Position numbers and translations under genes: made by a program
The notes under the pieces: model-generated
Database searches by the model: none
What the model was told of the DNA's origin: nothing
Seen by the model: only the letters and a program-made list of their open reading frames with translations
NCBI GenBank assembly: GCA_946482625.1
Contig: CAMLSH010000033.1
Span: 1 to 15,334 of the forward strand
DNA from: an uncultured Opitutaceae bacterium
GTDB lineage: Bacteria; Verrucomicrobiota; Verrucomicrobiae; Opitutales; Opitutaceae
Direction of reading: 5' to 3'
Length of the DNA stretch: 15,334 bases
Part shown: piece after piece, positions 1 through 7,427 of the stretch
Numbering within the stretch: position 1 is the stretch's first letter
How the letters are laid out: every line of letters starts with the position of its first letter

Positions 1-1
1 G

Positions 2-1081
2 TTACTTCGCCTTGAGATTCCGGACCGAGGCGCGCTCGACGAGTTCGACGGGAAACACGATGGGCTTGGGTTCGGTGTGATCGGCGTGTCCTTGGTGCTG
101 CTGGATGCGGGTGAGCAGACACTCGACGGCTTTCATGCCCATGACTCGGAGCGGCTGGCGCACAGTGGTCAGCTGCGGCATCGTCGTGCGCGCGGCGAGG
201 CTGTCGTCGAAACCCGTTACGGAAACATCTTCAGGCACGCGGATGCCGACTTCCGCGAGCGCTTCGAGACAGCCCACGGCCATCGGATCACTGGCGCAGA
301 AAATCGCATCGGGCAGCGCATCTTTTTTGTGTTTCTTGAGCCAGTCGCTGAGCGCGCGACGACCGACGCTTGCGCTGAAGCCGGCCTCGACCACGAGCGA
401 CGGATCGAAAGGAATGCGCGCCGAGGCAAGTGCGCGGCGGTAGCCGTTGAGCCGGCGCTCCGCACCGAGCAGGCCGCTCTGTCCGGCGAGGTGCAGGATG
501 CGGCGATGGCCGTTGGCGATGAGATGGCGGACGATCTCGTAAGCGCCGGCCTCCTCATCGCTCTCGATGTTTTGCACGCCCGGAATGGGGATGTTGGCGT
601 GAAGCGCTACGAACGGCGTGTGCTCGGGAAGATGTTTCGCCGTTTCCTTGCTGATGATCGGGCCGACGAGAATGAGGCCGTCGATACGGCCGTCGCAGAA
701 GCCATTCAGCCGCCCGAAGTCCTGCTCCCAGTCGTGGAGCGTGAAGACGGTGGTGTTCTGATTGTGATGAGCGGCGGCCTCGATGACGCCGTTGAAGACT
801 TCGAGAAAATAGTGGTTCAGGTCGCCGCTCTCATCGAACAGCGCGGCGACGCCGATGGTGTTCATCTTGCGCTCGGCAAGCGCGCGGGCGGCGGCGTTGG
901 GACGGTAGCGAAGTTTGGTCGCTGCAGTCAGGATACGCTCCCGAGTTTCCGGTGAGATGCGCGACGACGTGCGGGCGCCGTTGAGCACGGCGGAAGCCGC
1001 CATGGCGGAAACCCCGGCCTCCCGGCCGACGTCGGCGAGCGTGGCGGCACGGATGGCTTTGCGTTTGGCGGTACGAGACAT
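2..1081 (-). CDS. LacI-family transcriptional regulator
   Basis: This is a sugar-responsive DNA-binding regulator of 359 residues, the usual LacI/GalR length, complete with an ATG at 1081 and a TAA at 2-4. Residues 13-35 form the helix-turn-helix (ATLADVGREAGVS, then a recognition helix ending VLNG). Residues 59-72 (YRPNAAARALAERK) are the hinge helix, with the Leu68 that normally enters the operator's centre. From IGVAALF (about 76) onward it is a periplasmic-binding-protein-like effector domain with typical DGLILVG, FCASDPMAVG and VTGFDDS segments. The first 12 residues are a basic extension. No Shine-Dalgarno sequence precedes the ATG. It lies downstream of the receptor gene but is separated from it by a strong terminator, so it probably has its own promoter. 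By position it is the likely local regulator of the glycosidase and receptor genes. The effector cannot be read from the sequence. Confidence 0.95.
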   Translation of the reverse strand: MSRTAKRKAIRAATLADVGREAGVSAMAASAVLNGARTSSRISPETRERILTAATKLRYRPNAAARALAERKMNTIGVAALFDESGDLNHYFLEVFNGVIEAAAHHNQNTTVFTLHDWEQDFGRLNGFCDGRIDGLILVGPIISKETAKHLPEHTPFVALHANIPIPGVQNIESDEEAGAYEIVRHLIANGHRRILHLAGQSGLLGAERRLNGYRRALASARIPFDPSLVVEAGFSASVGRRALSDWLKKHKKDALPDAIFCASDPMAVGCLEALAEVGIRVPEDVSVTGFDDSLAARTTMPQLTTVRQPLRVMGMKAVECLLTRIQQHQGHADHTEPKPIVFPVELVERASVRNLKAK

Positions 1082-1132
1082 GGACGAAGGGATGACGCTA
1101 AGAGGCGATCATGGAGGCAAGCCGCTAAATGT

Positions 1133-1161
1133 ACGATAAGGGACTGAAGAATGGATGCGAA
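1133..1161 (-). promoter_or_regulatory. Weak candidate promoter for the LacI-family gene
   Basis: On the minus strand TTCGCA (1161-1156) and TATCGT (1138-1133) are spaced by 17 bases. Each matches the sigma-70 boxes at 4 of 6 positions. The start of transcription would fall about 45 bases before the ATG. The -35 overlaps the U-tract of the upstream terminator. The match is weak and is given mainly because the terminator implies that a promoter must lie here. Confidence 0.2.
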
Positions 1162-1191
1162 AAACCCGCCCGGTCGGATGACGGGGCGGGT
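1160..1191 (-). terminator. Rho-independent terminator of the TonB-dependent receptor gene
   Basis: In the minus-strand RNA, ACCCGCCC pairs with GGGCGGGT (8 GC-rich pairs). A C-C mismatch and an inner GTC/GAC stem follow, closed by an ATCC loop, and a run of five U follows the hairpin directly. It lies about 25 bases past the receptor stop codon and separates the receptor from the LacI-family gene. The reverse direction has no U-tract after the hairpin, so it acts for the minus strand. Confidence 0.92.
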
Positions 1192-1207
1192 CGAGGAGTT
1201 TCGGATT

Positions 1208-1219
1208 TAAACCGGTTTA
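1208..1219. promoter_or_regulatory. LacI-type operator-like palindrome (TAAACCGGTTTA)
   Basis: This is a perfect 12-bp palindrome with the central CpG expected for LacI/GalR-family operators. Its core AAACCGGTTT is the same as that of the E. coli AscG operator (recalled as TGAAACCGGTTTCA). It includes the receptor's TAA stop codon and lies about 127 bp upstream of the LacI-family gene, so autoregulation is possible. A perfect 12-bp palindrome is expected a few times by chance in a window this long, so the call rests on position and resemblance. Confidence 0.35.
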
Positions 1220-4200
1220 GAAATCCAAGCCAGCCGAGAACCGGTACGAAGCGCCCGGCGCGTAAACCAAGCCATAGCGCCCTTGGTCATCGAGGAAGTT
1301 ATCCGCGTTCAGCGCGAGGCGGAGGTTATATTTGTCGGCGATTCTCGTGCGGTACTCGATCAAGGCGTTAAACGAATAACGGTCCTTGGTGTAGAATTTC
1401 ACGAGATTATCGGGATCCGCGCCGTCGGTAGAACCGCTGATGAGAGCGACGTTGCCACCGCCACCGGAGAAGCCGCTGAACCAGAGACGGCGGTCTTCCC
1501 ACTGACCGCCAAGGCCCACAGTCCATCCCTTGAGCAGCGGAACGGAATTATCGAAATTATACCGGGCCCAGAAGCTGGCCGTGTGTTCGGGTGTGTCGTC
1601 CATAGCCTGGTTGTAATCGGGGACTACCACGCGGTAGGTGGAACTGTCGTTGACATCCTCATAGGCATCCTGGGGAGAGCGCGAGGGGCTGAAGGTGCCG
1701 AAGTTCTGATCCTTCTGCATCCACCAACCGGCAGGCCAGTAGGCGAGTTTGACGAAGGGATACGTCTTGCTGGTGACCTTACGTTTCACGTGCGCATAGT
1801 TCATGATCAGCTGCAGGGAATCGGTGGGCGTGAGGATGATCGACGCATCCCAGCCGCGGGCTTGGTCGTTCATGGGCACGTAGGCGCCACTGCTGCCGGG
1901 GCCGTTGGTGTAACCCGCGCTGCCGTTGGCCCAGCGGAAGGTTTTGCTGCCGTCCGTGAAGTAGTTGCCCTTCCAACCAGGCAGCGCCGCGATGGCATCG
2001 AACGCCTTCACGACATCCGGGTCGTTCAAGTTAAAGAGCGGGAACCAGAGGTTGCCGTTGTAGTTCGGGTCGTAGTTCTCGGTGTTCACGTTGGCGCCGT
2101 AGGCATATCCCGACAAATCCCAGGTCCAAAATTTGGAGCCCTCGGGACCACTGTAAGCGTTCGAGCGGTCGCTCACGTTGGCGAGTTCATCGAGGAGCGG
2201 CGACCATCCGCCCGACCAGATCTGCTTCGCGAGCGCGAGCCCCTGGCTGACGGTCTTGCCTTCGGTGTTGTGGATGACGGCCCACATCGCATCCGGAGTG
2301 GAGAACGAACCGATGACCGCATTCGGGCGGTCCTCACGCCAGCCGTCCTGCCGCGATTTCCACGGATTTGGCGCCCACCAGATGTACTTGGGCTGACCGG
2401 TACGCTTGATCTCGTAAGCGCTCACGGTGCCGGAAATGCGACCGTCCATGAGGTCGAACTTCACGCCGACCTCTTTATTTTTAGCCTTCGTCGGAGCGAG
2501 CATGTTGCCATTGCCGTCAGCCGCGTACGGATTGGGAACAATACCTTGGGACATCACGCCGAAGATCGAGATGTCCTTGGTAATTTTCACGGTGAGTCCG
2601 ATTTGCGGGCTGGTGGCCGTCGGGACTTCGCCGGAGGAGCCGTCCGTACCACGGCCGCTGAGCGCGTCTTTGCGACCGCGTTCGTAAATATAGGATTTGT
2701 TCGTGCGGGCGTCGGTGCGATCCCAGCGCGCGCCGCCGATAAGCGTCACGCGCCCATCGAAGAACTGTCCTTGGTAAACGCCGTAATAACCGAGATCCCA
2801 GTTATTCTCCACAGTGTGATACAGATGATGCATCGCGATGTCCCGCACGCCATCGCCCTGAGTACCGAAACGAAACACGGAGTAATCCTGGGGATTCTTG
2901 AAGTTAAAACGTTCCCAGCTCTGGACCGAGACGGTCGCGAGTGTCGTCTGGTTGGTGTAGCCGTAGGCAGGACCGAACTCGTCCTTGGTCGTTTCCAGCC
3001 CCATATACTGCACGCCGGAGAGGAACTGATGCACGCCCCACTTGCCGAGATCGTGCTTGTAGGTGACTTCCGCGCGCACCTGGTCGCGCAGTTCCTGACG
3101 ATTTTCGTCGCGCCACTGATACCAGATCATCGCACGATCGTTGACGGTGGGACCGGTCGATGTGCCGATGTTATTGAACAGCGACTCGCGGACGTATCCA
3201 TAAAGTCGATCTTGGCGATAGGCGTTGACCGAACGATTGTTGTAGATATCCGCCGTCGTGAACGAACCAAACATACCGCCGTTTGCCGCCGCCTGGCGCA
3301 GCGCGTCTTGGATGTTATAGGAAATGCCTCCAAGCGAAGTCGTGCCGTGGGCGTAATAGTTTCGGTAGTCGGAACGCGGCAGCGCGGAGTCCAAAGTGCC
3401 CGGGGACACGCCGGCGCTGATCTGACGCGAGTCGAACGTAGATTCGGATTGAGCGAAACCGACCTTCAAAAACAGGTCTTCAGCGAGCTTCTGCGTCACA
3501 TCGATGATGTTATTGCGGAACGGTCCCTTCAGGTACGTATCGGGACCAGACCAGCGGAAGGTGCGCGTATTGATCAGACCGCCTGAAACATCGGTCAGCC
3601 ATTCGGCGTTGCGCCCGGGTGAGGCGGCCTGATTGCCGATGTTCGAACGGACATTCTGGAAGCCGACCCCGAACTGCTTGGAAACGCCAAATTCGTTATC
3701 GAAGAGGATCGAAGTGTTCTTGAACGGCTTGATCGTAAATACAGGCGAGATGGTCCAGTGGCGCGACCGATAATCGTCCGTGTAATCGCCGCGCTCCTGA
3801 AAGGAACCGGTTACGCGATAGGCAGGCTTCCACGAGGAGTCCCCCAGCGGGCCCGTAGAGTCGAACTCCGCGCGGTACAATCCGTGGCTGCCGATGCTGG
3901 CTCCCACGTAATTCTTGGCTTTGTACTCGGGAACTTTCGGTGTGTAATTGATGACGCCGCCCAGACTGCCGACTCCGTAAAGCAAGGCACTGGGCCCGCG
4001 CAGGAGATCAACGCGCGCAATATTGATCCAATCCGCGGAATACTGACGGCGAAAGCCGTCCCGGAGCACCTGGTCGATAACAAACCCGCGCAACTTAGTG
4101 GTCGACTCACCGGCCCGGCGAGTGACACCACGCGGGTCGTTGGCCCCCGCGCTCGCGACATTGGGATCGCCCTGCGCGTTGACGTCGTCTTCTGCGAACG

Positions 4201-4546
4201 CATCCGCCTGCGACTCGAGAACCACGCCGGCAGAATACCGGAGCGACTCACGCAAGCTCTTCGCGCCGGTGTCACGCATGAACTCATTCGTGATGACTTC
4301 AAGATTGAGCGGAATGTCTTTGATCGGCGCGTCGAGACGCGTCCCGGTGGTGGCATTGGTCGCTTTGTAGCCTTTATCCTTCGAGGTGCTGACCTCGAAA
4401 GGAGAAAGGATGATGGTTTCTTCTTCGGAGGGCGTCGCCGTTTCGCCAGCGGACGCCGGGACTTGCTGAGCCCAGATCGGTCCGCCAAGTGCGGCCAATG
4501 CAGACGCCAGCGCCAAAGTGGCGCGTGGCCATTTGTGTGTATTCAT
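1217..4546 (-). CDS. TonB-dependent outer-membrane receptor
   Basis: This is an outer-membrane active transporter of 1109 residues, probably importing oligosaccharides with energy from TonB-ExbBD. The ATG at 4546 is chosen over an in-frame TTG at 4576 because it opens directly on a signal peptide (basic MNTHKWPRAT, hydrophobic core, GGPIWAQQ near residue 28). LSPFEVS (47-53) is a plausible TonB-box segment. The plug domain covers about 60-210 and holds the conserved VDLLRGPSALLYG...GGVIN motif (179-200). The beta-barrel fills the rest and ends in ...YRFSAGLDF with the C-terminal aromatic typical of barrel proteins. Residues 718-895 are an insertion very rich in Trp between predicted strands. 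It is transcribed after the GH31 gene with a 180-bp gap and ends at a strong terminator. No SusD partner is present. The substrate is inferred only from neighbours; a siderophore receptor cannot be ruled out. Confidence 0.95.
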   Translation of the reverse strand: MNTHKWPRATLALASALAALGGPIWAQQVPASAGETATPSEEETIILSPFEVSTSKDKGYKATNATTGTRLDAPIKDIPLNLEVITNEFMRDTGAKSLRESLRYSAGVVLESQADAFAEDDVNAQGDPNVASAGANDPRGVTRRAGESTTKLRGFVIDQVLRDGFRRQYSADWINIARVDLLRGPSALLYGVGSLGGVINYTPKVPEYKAKNYVGASIGSHGLYRAEFDSTGPLGDSSWKPAYRVTGSFQERGDYTDDYRSRHWTISPVFTIKPFKNTSILFDNEFGVSKQFGVGFQNVRSNIGNQAASPGRNAEWLTDVSGGLINTRTFRWSGPDTYLKGPFRNNIIDVTQKLAEDLFLKVGFAQSESTFDSRQISAGVSPGTLDSALPRSDYRNYYAHGTTSLGGISYNIQDALRQAAANGGMFGSFTTADIYNNRSVNAYRQDRLYGYVRESLFNNIGTSTGPTVNDRAMIWYQWRDENRQELRDQVRAEVTYKHDLGKWGVHQFLSGVQYMGLETTKDEFGPAYGYTNQTTLATVSVQSWERFNFKNPQDYSVFRFGTQGDGVRDIAMHHLYHTVENNWDLGYYGVYQGQFFDGRVTLIGGARWDRTDARTNKSYIYERGRKDALSGRGTDGSSGEVPTATSPQIGLTVKITKDISIFGVMSQGIVPNPYAADGNGNMLAPTKAKNKEVGVKFDLMDGRISGTVSAYEIKRTGQPKYIWWAPNPWKSRQDGWREDRPNAVIGSFSTPDAMWAVIHNTEGKTVSQGLALAKQIWSGGWSPLLDELANVSDRSNAYSGPEGSKFWTWDLSGYAYGANVNTENYDPNYNGNLWFPLFNLNDPDVVKAFDAIAALPGWKGNYFTDGSKTFRWANGSAGYTNGPGSSGAYVPMNDQARGWDASIILTPTDSLQLIMNYAHVKRKVTSKTYPFVKLAYWPAGWWMQKDQNFGTFSPSRSPQDAYEDVNDSSTYRVVVPDYNQAMDDTPEHTASFWARYNFDNSVPLLKGWTVGLGGQWEDRRLWFSGFSGGGGNVALISGSTDGADPDNLVKFYTKDRYSFNALIEYRTRIADKYNLRLALNADNFLDDQGRYGLVYAPGASYRFSAGLDF

Positions 4547-4580
4547 GGGTTGGGGTGTTATCGGTTTTACGAGCAAACGG

Positions 4581-4599
4581 CCGGCGCGGGTACGCCTGG
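4581..4599 (-). promoter_or_regulatory. Leader hairpin 1 upstream of the receptor gene, loop UACCCG
   Basis: In the minus-strand RNA, CC-(bulged A)-GGCG and CGCCGG form a 6-bp stem closing the hexaloop UACCCG, about 35 bases before the receptor ATG. It shares its loop and the 8-mer GCGGGTAC (plus strand) with a second hairpin at 4624-4641. Its function is unknown; a role in translation control or mRNA stability is speculation. Confidence 0.4.
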
Positions 4600-4623
4600 T
4601 GGCCGTCTGCTCAGAAAGGGGCT

Positions 4624-4641
4624 GCTCTGCGGGTACAGAGC
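4624..4641 (-). promoter_or_regulatory. Leader hairpin 2 upstream of the receptor gene, loop UACCCG
   Basis: In the minus-strand RNA, GCUCUG and CAGAGC form a perfect 6-bp stem around the hexaloop UACCCG, the same loop as the hairpin at 4581-4599. No U-tract follows, so it is not an ordinary terminator. It would lie in the 5' leader if transcription starts in the AT-rich stretch near 4670-4700. Confidence 0.45.
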
Positions 4642-4653
4642 CGGGGAAAAACT

Positions 4654-4710
4654 GAGGACGAGAAATGTGCTATCAAAATTTTGCGTTAAATCAGCAAAAA
4701 AATCGTCCTC
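4654..4710 (-). promoter_or_regulatory. AT-rich presumed promoter region of the receptor, with nested inverted repeats
   Basis: Between the GH31 stop codon and the receptor leader lies a markedly AT-rich patch in otherwise GC-rich DNA. It holds the perfect 10-bp palindrome CAAAATTTTG (4674-4683), bracketed by an 8-bp inverted repeat GAGGACGA (4654-4661) / TCGTCCTC (4703-4710). On the minus strand TTGCTG followed 17 bases later by GATAGC is a poor sigma-70 match, so the exact promoter is uncertain. The outer arms followed by AGUUUUU could also act as a weak terminator-like structure for the GH31 transcript. Confidence 0.3.
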
Positions 4711-4726
4711 CGCTGGATTTAGTTAC

Positions 4727-7054
4727 TCACATTTTCGCAACCAGCCGCGCGGTGATGGCTCCGGACTGGAGATGGATCACCGGCGAGGAAGCGTTTTCGG
4801 TCGAACTGCTGGGCGCCAGCAACGGCGAAGGAACCGCGGCCAATTCAAGGGACCATTTCGGAATCGAATGTCCCGCCACCGTGGCGTCGTAAGTCTCACC
4901 CTTCCGGCGCACGGTCACGGCGAGCCGACCGGCTCCTTTCTGGTCCGGCACGGCGCACACCGCCTCGGCTCCATCGGCGAGTTCGTACACGCGAAATGTC
5001 ACGCTATCCGCGTATTCGTAATTTGGTTGCGCGTCGTTCGCGCCGATCGCCAGGACCGTCCCCGGTCGCACGAAAACGGCGAGACTGAGGAATCCATACT
5101 GCGCACGGCGCCAGCGGCCGCCTTCCTGGACTTCTCCCGTGAGCAGATGCGTCCAGCGACCTTCCGGGAGGTAATAGTCGACCCAGCCGTCTTCCGAGAA
5201 AACCGGAGCAACCAGCAACGATCCTCCCAGCATATACTGCCGGTCGAGCGTGTCGCAGGCGGGATCGCCAGGAAACTCCAAGTGCATCGCACGCATCATC
5301 GGCGTGCCTTCGCGATGCGCTTCCACGGCTGCCGCGTAAAGGTACGGCATCAGGCGGCACTTCAACTTCGTGAAGAAGCGCAGGACATCGCAGGCCTCCT
5401 CGTCGTAATTCCACGGCACGCGGTACGACGCGCTGCCGTGCAGACGGCTGTGCGATGACATTAGTCCAAAGGCCACCCAGCGCTTGTAGACCGTGGCGGG
5501 CGGCAGGCCTTCGAAGCCGCCGATGTCATGACTCCAATAACCAAATCCACACAGGCTCAGCGATAGCCCGCCACGCAGACTCTCCGCCATCGACTCGAGC
5601 GTGGACCAGCAGTCACCGCCCCAGTGAATCGGGAAACGCTGCCCCGACGCATACGTCGAACGCGCAAACAGCGCCGCCCCACCCTTGCCGTGAATCTCCT
5701 CGAGCAGCTTAAAGACGACCTCGTTGTAGAGAATCGGATAAAGGTTATGCATGCCCGCCGGATCCGAACCATCGTGATAAATCACGCCCTCCGTCGGAAT
5801 GCGTTCGCCGAAGTCGGTCTTGAAGCTGTCCACGCCCATCGCCGCCAGCCGGCGCAGATGCCCTGCATACCAGTCGCACGCAGCCGGATTCGTGAAGTCC
5901 ACGATCGCCATGCCCGGCTGCCACAAATCCGTCTGCCAGACATCGCCATTGGTTTTCTTGATAAAATAGCCGCCTTTGCGGCCTTCCTCAAAGAGCGCCG
6001 AGCGCTGGCCAACGTAAGGATTGATCCACAACGAAATCTTCAGCCCGCGCTCGTGCATGCGTTTCAGCATGCCGGCCGGATCGGGAAACGTGCGCGGGTC
6101 CCACTGGAAGTTACACCAATCGAACTCACGCATCCAAAAGCAGTCGAAGTGGAAAACGTGCAGCGGCAGGTCCCGCGTCTTCATGCCTTCGATGAAACTC
6201 ACGCACGTCGCCTCATCGTAACTGGTCGTGAACGACGTCGTCAGCCAGAGACCAAACGTCCAGGCCGGCGGCAGCGCCGGACGCCCCGTGAGCGCGGTGA
6301 GCTTGCGCAAAATCTCCTTCGGCGTCGGTCCGTAGATGAGAAAATACTCCAACTTTTCGCCGGGCTGGCTGAATTGCACGCGCGCGACTTTCTCCGAGGC
6401 AACTTCGAACGAGACCGGGCCGGTGCTGTTTACCAGCACGCCGTAGCCGCGATTCGTCATATAGAACGGCACCGCTTTGTACGCCTGCTCGCATGCCGTG
6501 CCTCCGTCCTTGTTCACATTCTCTACGACCTGTCCGTTTTTCACAAACGCCGTGAAACGCTCGCCCAGCCCGTACACGCATTCGCCAACCCCAAGGTTGA
6601 GTTGTTCGTGCACGAAATTTCCATGCCCCGGCCATTGAATATAACCGAGCCCGCGCCAGCCACTTTTCGTCAAGGTGCGACCGCCACCCTCAAAAACGAT
6701 TTCGAAGCTCTCGCGCTTCAGCCGCACCGTCAGCCCGCCCGCACGTAACGACGTATCGACGGCGCTGTTCTCGATCGCGACTTTAGGCGCAGGGACCGAT
6801 TGAAGCGGAATCTGCGGGTTCCGGTCTACCTGCCCAACAAAATGCTCCAGCCTGACCCGGACGACATCGTCCATCGGCGAGCCCAACGTCACCGTGAGCA
6901 ACGGCCCGCCAAGCGTGTCGCCCCGATGCTTGATCGGCCGCGTCGGCGCATGGATGACCAAGGACTCGCCCTCGGTCGTGACACTATGGGCTTCCGCCGG
7001 ATAATAAGCGCTGACGCCAGGCTGAAGCAGCCATTGTCCATCGGTGAATTTCAT
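4727..7054 (-). CDS. yicI: GH31 alpha-xylosidase (YicI type)
   Basis: This enzyme releases alpha-linked xylose from the non-reducing end of xyloglucan oligosaccharides or isoprimeverose (EC 3.2.1.177). At 775 residues it matches the E. coli YicI length (about 772) and runs colinear with it from MKFTDGQWLLQPG to the C-terminus. The N-terminal beta-sandwich spans about 1-250 and the TIM barrel about 260-600. Asp414 in FKTDFGERIPT is the nucleophile and Asp481 in HWGGDC the acid/base. Phe275 and Cys305-Phe306 (HFDCFWM) match the YicI residues tied to xylose rather than glucose specificity. HSRLHG and YRVPW are also conserved. No signal peptide is seen, so it is probably cytoplasmic. It starts 373 bp from the divergent GH9 gene and is followed on the same strand by the receptor. 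The ATG at 7054 has no Shine-Dalgarno sequence. Family assignment is very secure; alpha-xylosidase specificity is strongly supported but untested. Confidence 0.96.
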   Translation of the reverse strand: MKFTDGQWLLQPGVSAYYPAEAHSVTTEGESLVIHAPTRPIKHRGDTLGGPLLTVTLGSPMDDVVRVRLEHFVGQVDRNPQIPLQSVPAPKVAIENSAVDTSLRAGGLTVRLKRESFEIVFEGGGRTLTKSGWRGLGYIQWPGHGNFVHEQLNLGVGECVYGLGERFTAFVKNGQVVENVNKDGGTACEQAYKAVPFYMTNRGYGVLVNSTGPVSFEVASEKVARVQFSQPGEKLEYFLIYGPTPKEILRKLTALTGRPALPPAWTFGLWLTTSFTTSYDEATCVSFIEGMKTRDLPLHVFHFDCFWMREFDWCNFQWDPRTFPDPAGMLKRMHERGLKISLWINPYVGQRSALFEEGRKGGYFIKKTNGDVWQTDLWQPGMAIVDFTNPAACDWYAGHLRRLAAMGVDSFKTDFGERIPTEGVIYHDGSDPAGMHNLYPILYNEVVFKLLEEIHGKGGAALFARSTYASGQRFPIHWGGDCWSTLESMAESLRGGLSLSLCGFGYWSHDIGGFEGLPPATVYKRWVAFGLMSSHSRLHGSASYRVPWNYDEEACDVLRFFTKLKCRLMPYLYAAAVEAHREGTPMMRAMHLEFPGDPACDTLDRQYMLGGSLLVAPVFSEDGWVDYYLPEGRWTHLLTGEVQEGGRWRRAQYGFLSLAVFVRPGTVLAIGANDAQPNYEYADSVTFRVYELADGAEAVCAVPDQKGAGRLAVTVRRKGETYDATVAGHSIPKWSLELAAVPSPLLAPSSSTENASSPVIHLQSGAITARLVAKM

Positions 7055-7427
7055 GAGCTAAAATCGTAACATCTCGTCGCTGTCGCCACTCGCAGAATAC
7101 CACAGAGCTTGAACCGCCAGAAGCAGCGGAGAGCCGGAATCCTATGAGAGTCGCCAAAATCGAACACGGAGAAAACGTGGGGTTGGTTTAGAGCTTGAAA
7201 ACGCGTCGCGCTTTAAGAGTTTAAGGCTAAATCAAACGAACGTTTGTCGGATCCCCGCAAGCAAAAATCTCTCATTCGTTAACAGAACCGGCCCTCACCC
7301 CATTGATGCCGCCGAGGGATTTCGGCGAGCGCTACACTGACCTCCGCCCCGATCAATCCCTGCGTCCACGATTCCCCACGCGAGCTAACCGCCAGCAGCG
7401 CGAGGTACGCTCCCCTCCTTTCTCTTC
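7055..7427. other. Divergent intergenic region between GH31 and GH9 genes
   Basis: These 373 bases hold no convincing gene. They must contain the promoters for both flanking genes. An AT-rich core at about 7190-7270 carries the operator-like palindrome at 7233-7246, two tandem TTTAAG copies (7212-7217 and 7220-7225) and the second copy of a 10-bp direct repeat AGAGCTTGAA (7104-7113 and 7190-7199). A small hairpin CGCCGA/TCGGCG (7310-7327) would lie in the GH9 leader. I could not assign -35 and -10 boxes with confidence in either direction. Confidence 0.6.
7233..7246. promoter_or_regulatory. Operator-like palindrome CAAACG-AA-CGTTTG
   Basis: Six-base arms flank a central AA in the AT-rich core of the divergent GH31/GH9 promoter region. 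From here one regulator could control both genes, and the LacI-family protein at 2-1081 is the obvious candidate. The spacing differs from the classic central-CpG LacI operator. The internal octamer AACGAACG recurs just after the GH9 stop codon (reverse, 9117-9124) and in the GH1 leader (10628-10635). Confidence 0.4.

Noticed and set aside
1283..3586. Plus-strand open frame of 767 codons opposite the TonB-dependent receptor gene
   Set aside because: It is antisense to a clearly conserved gene, its product has no recognisable domain, and long antisense open frames are common in GC-rich DNA. The same applies to plus-strand frames at 3758-5458, 5624-6748, 10678-12474 and 12648-13940.
4547..4576. 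Upstream TTG start adding 10 residues to the receptor
   Set aside because: The added residues come before a complete signal peptide that begins at the ATG at 4546, and no ribosome-binding signal supports the TTG.
7414..7423. CCTCCTTTCT just before the GH9 start as a ribosome-binding site
   Set aside because: This equals the anti-Shine-Dalgarno tail of 16S rRNA rather than its complement, so it cannot pair with the ribosome in the usual way; probably a chance pyrimidine run.
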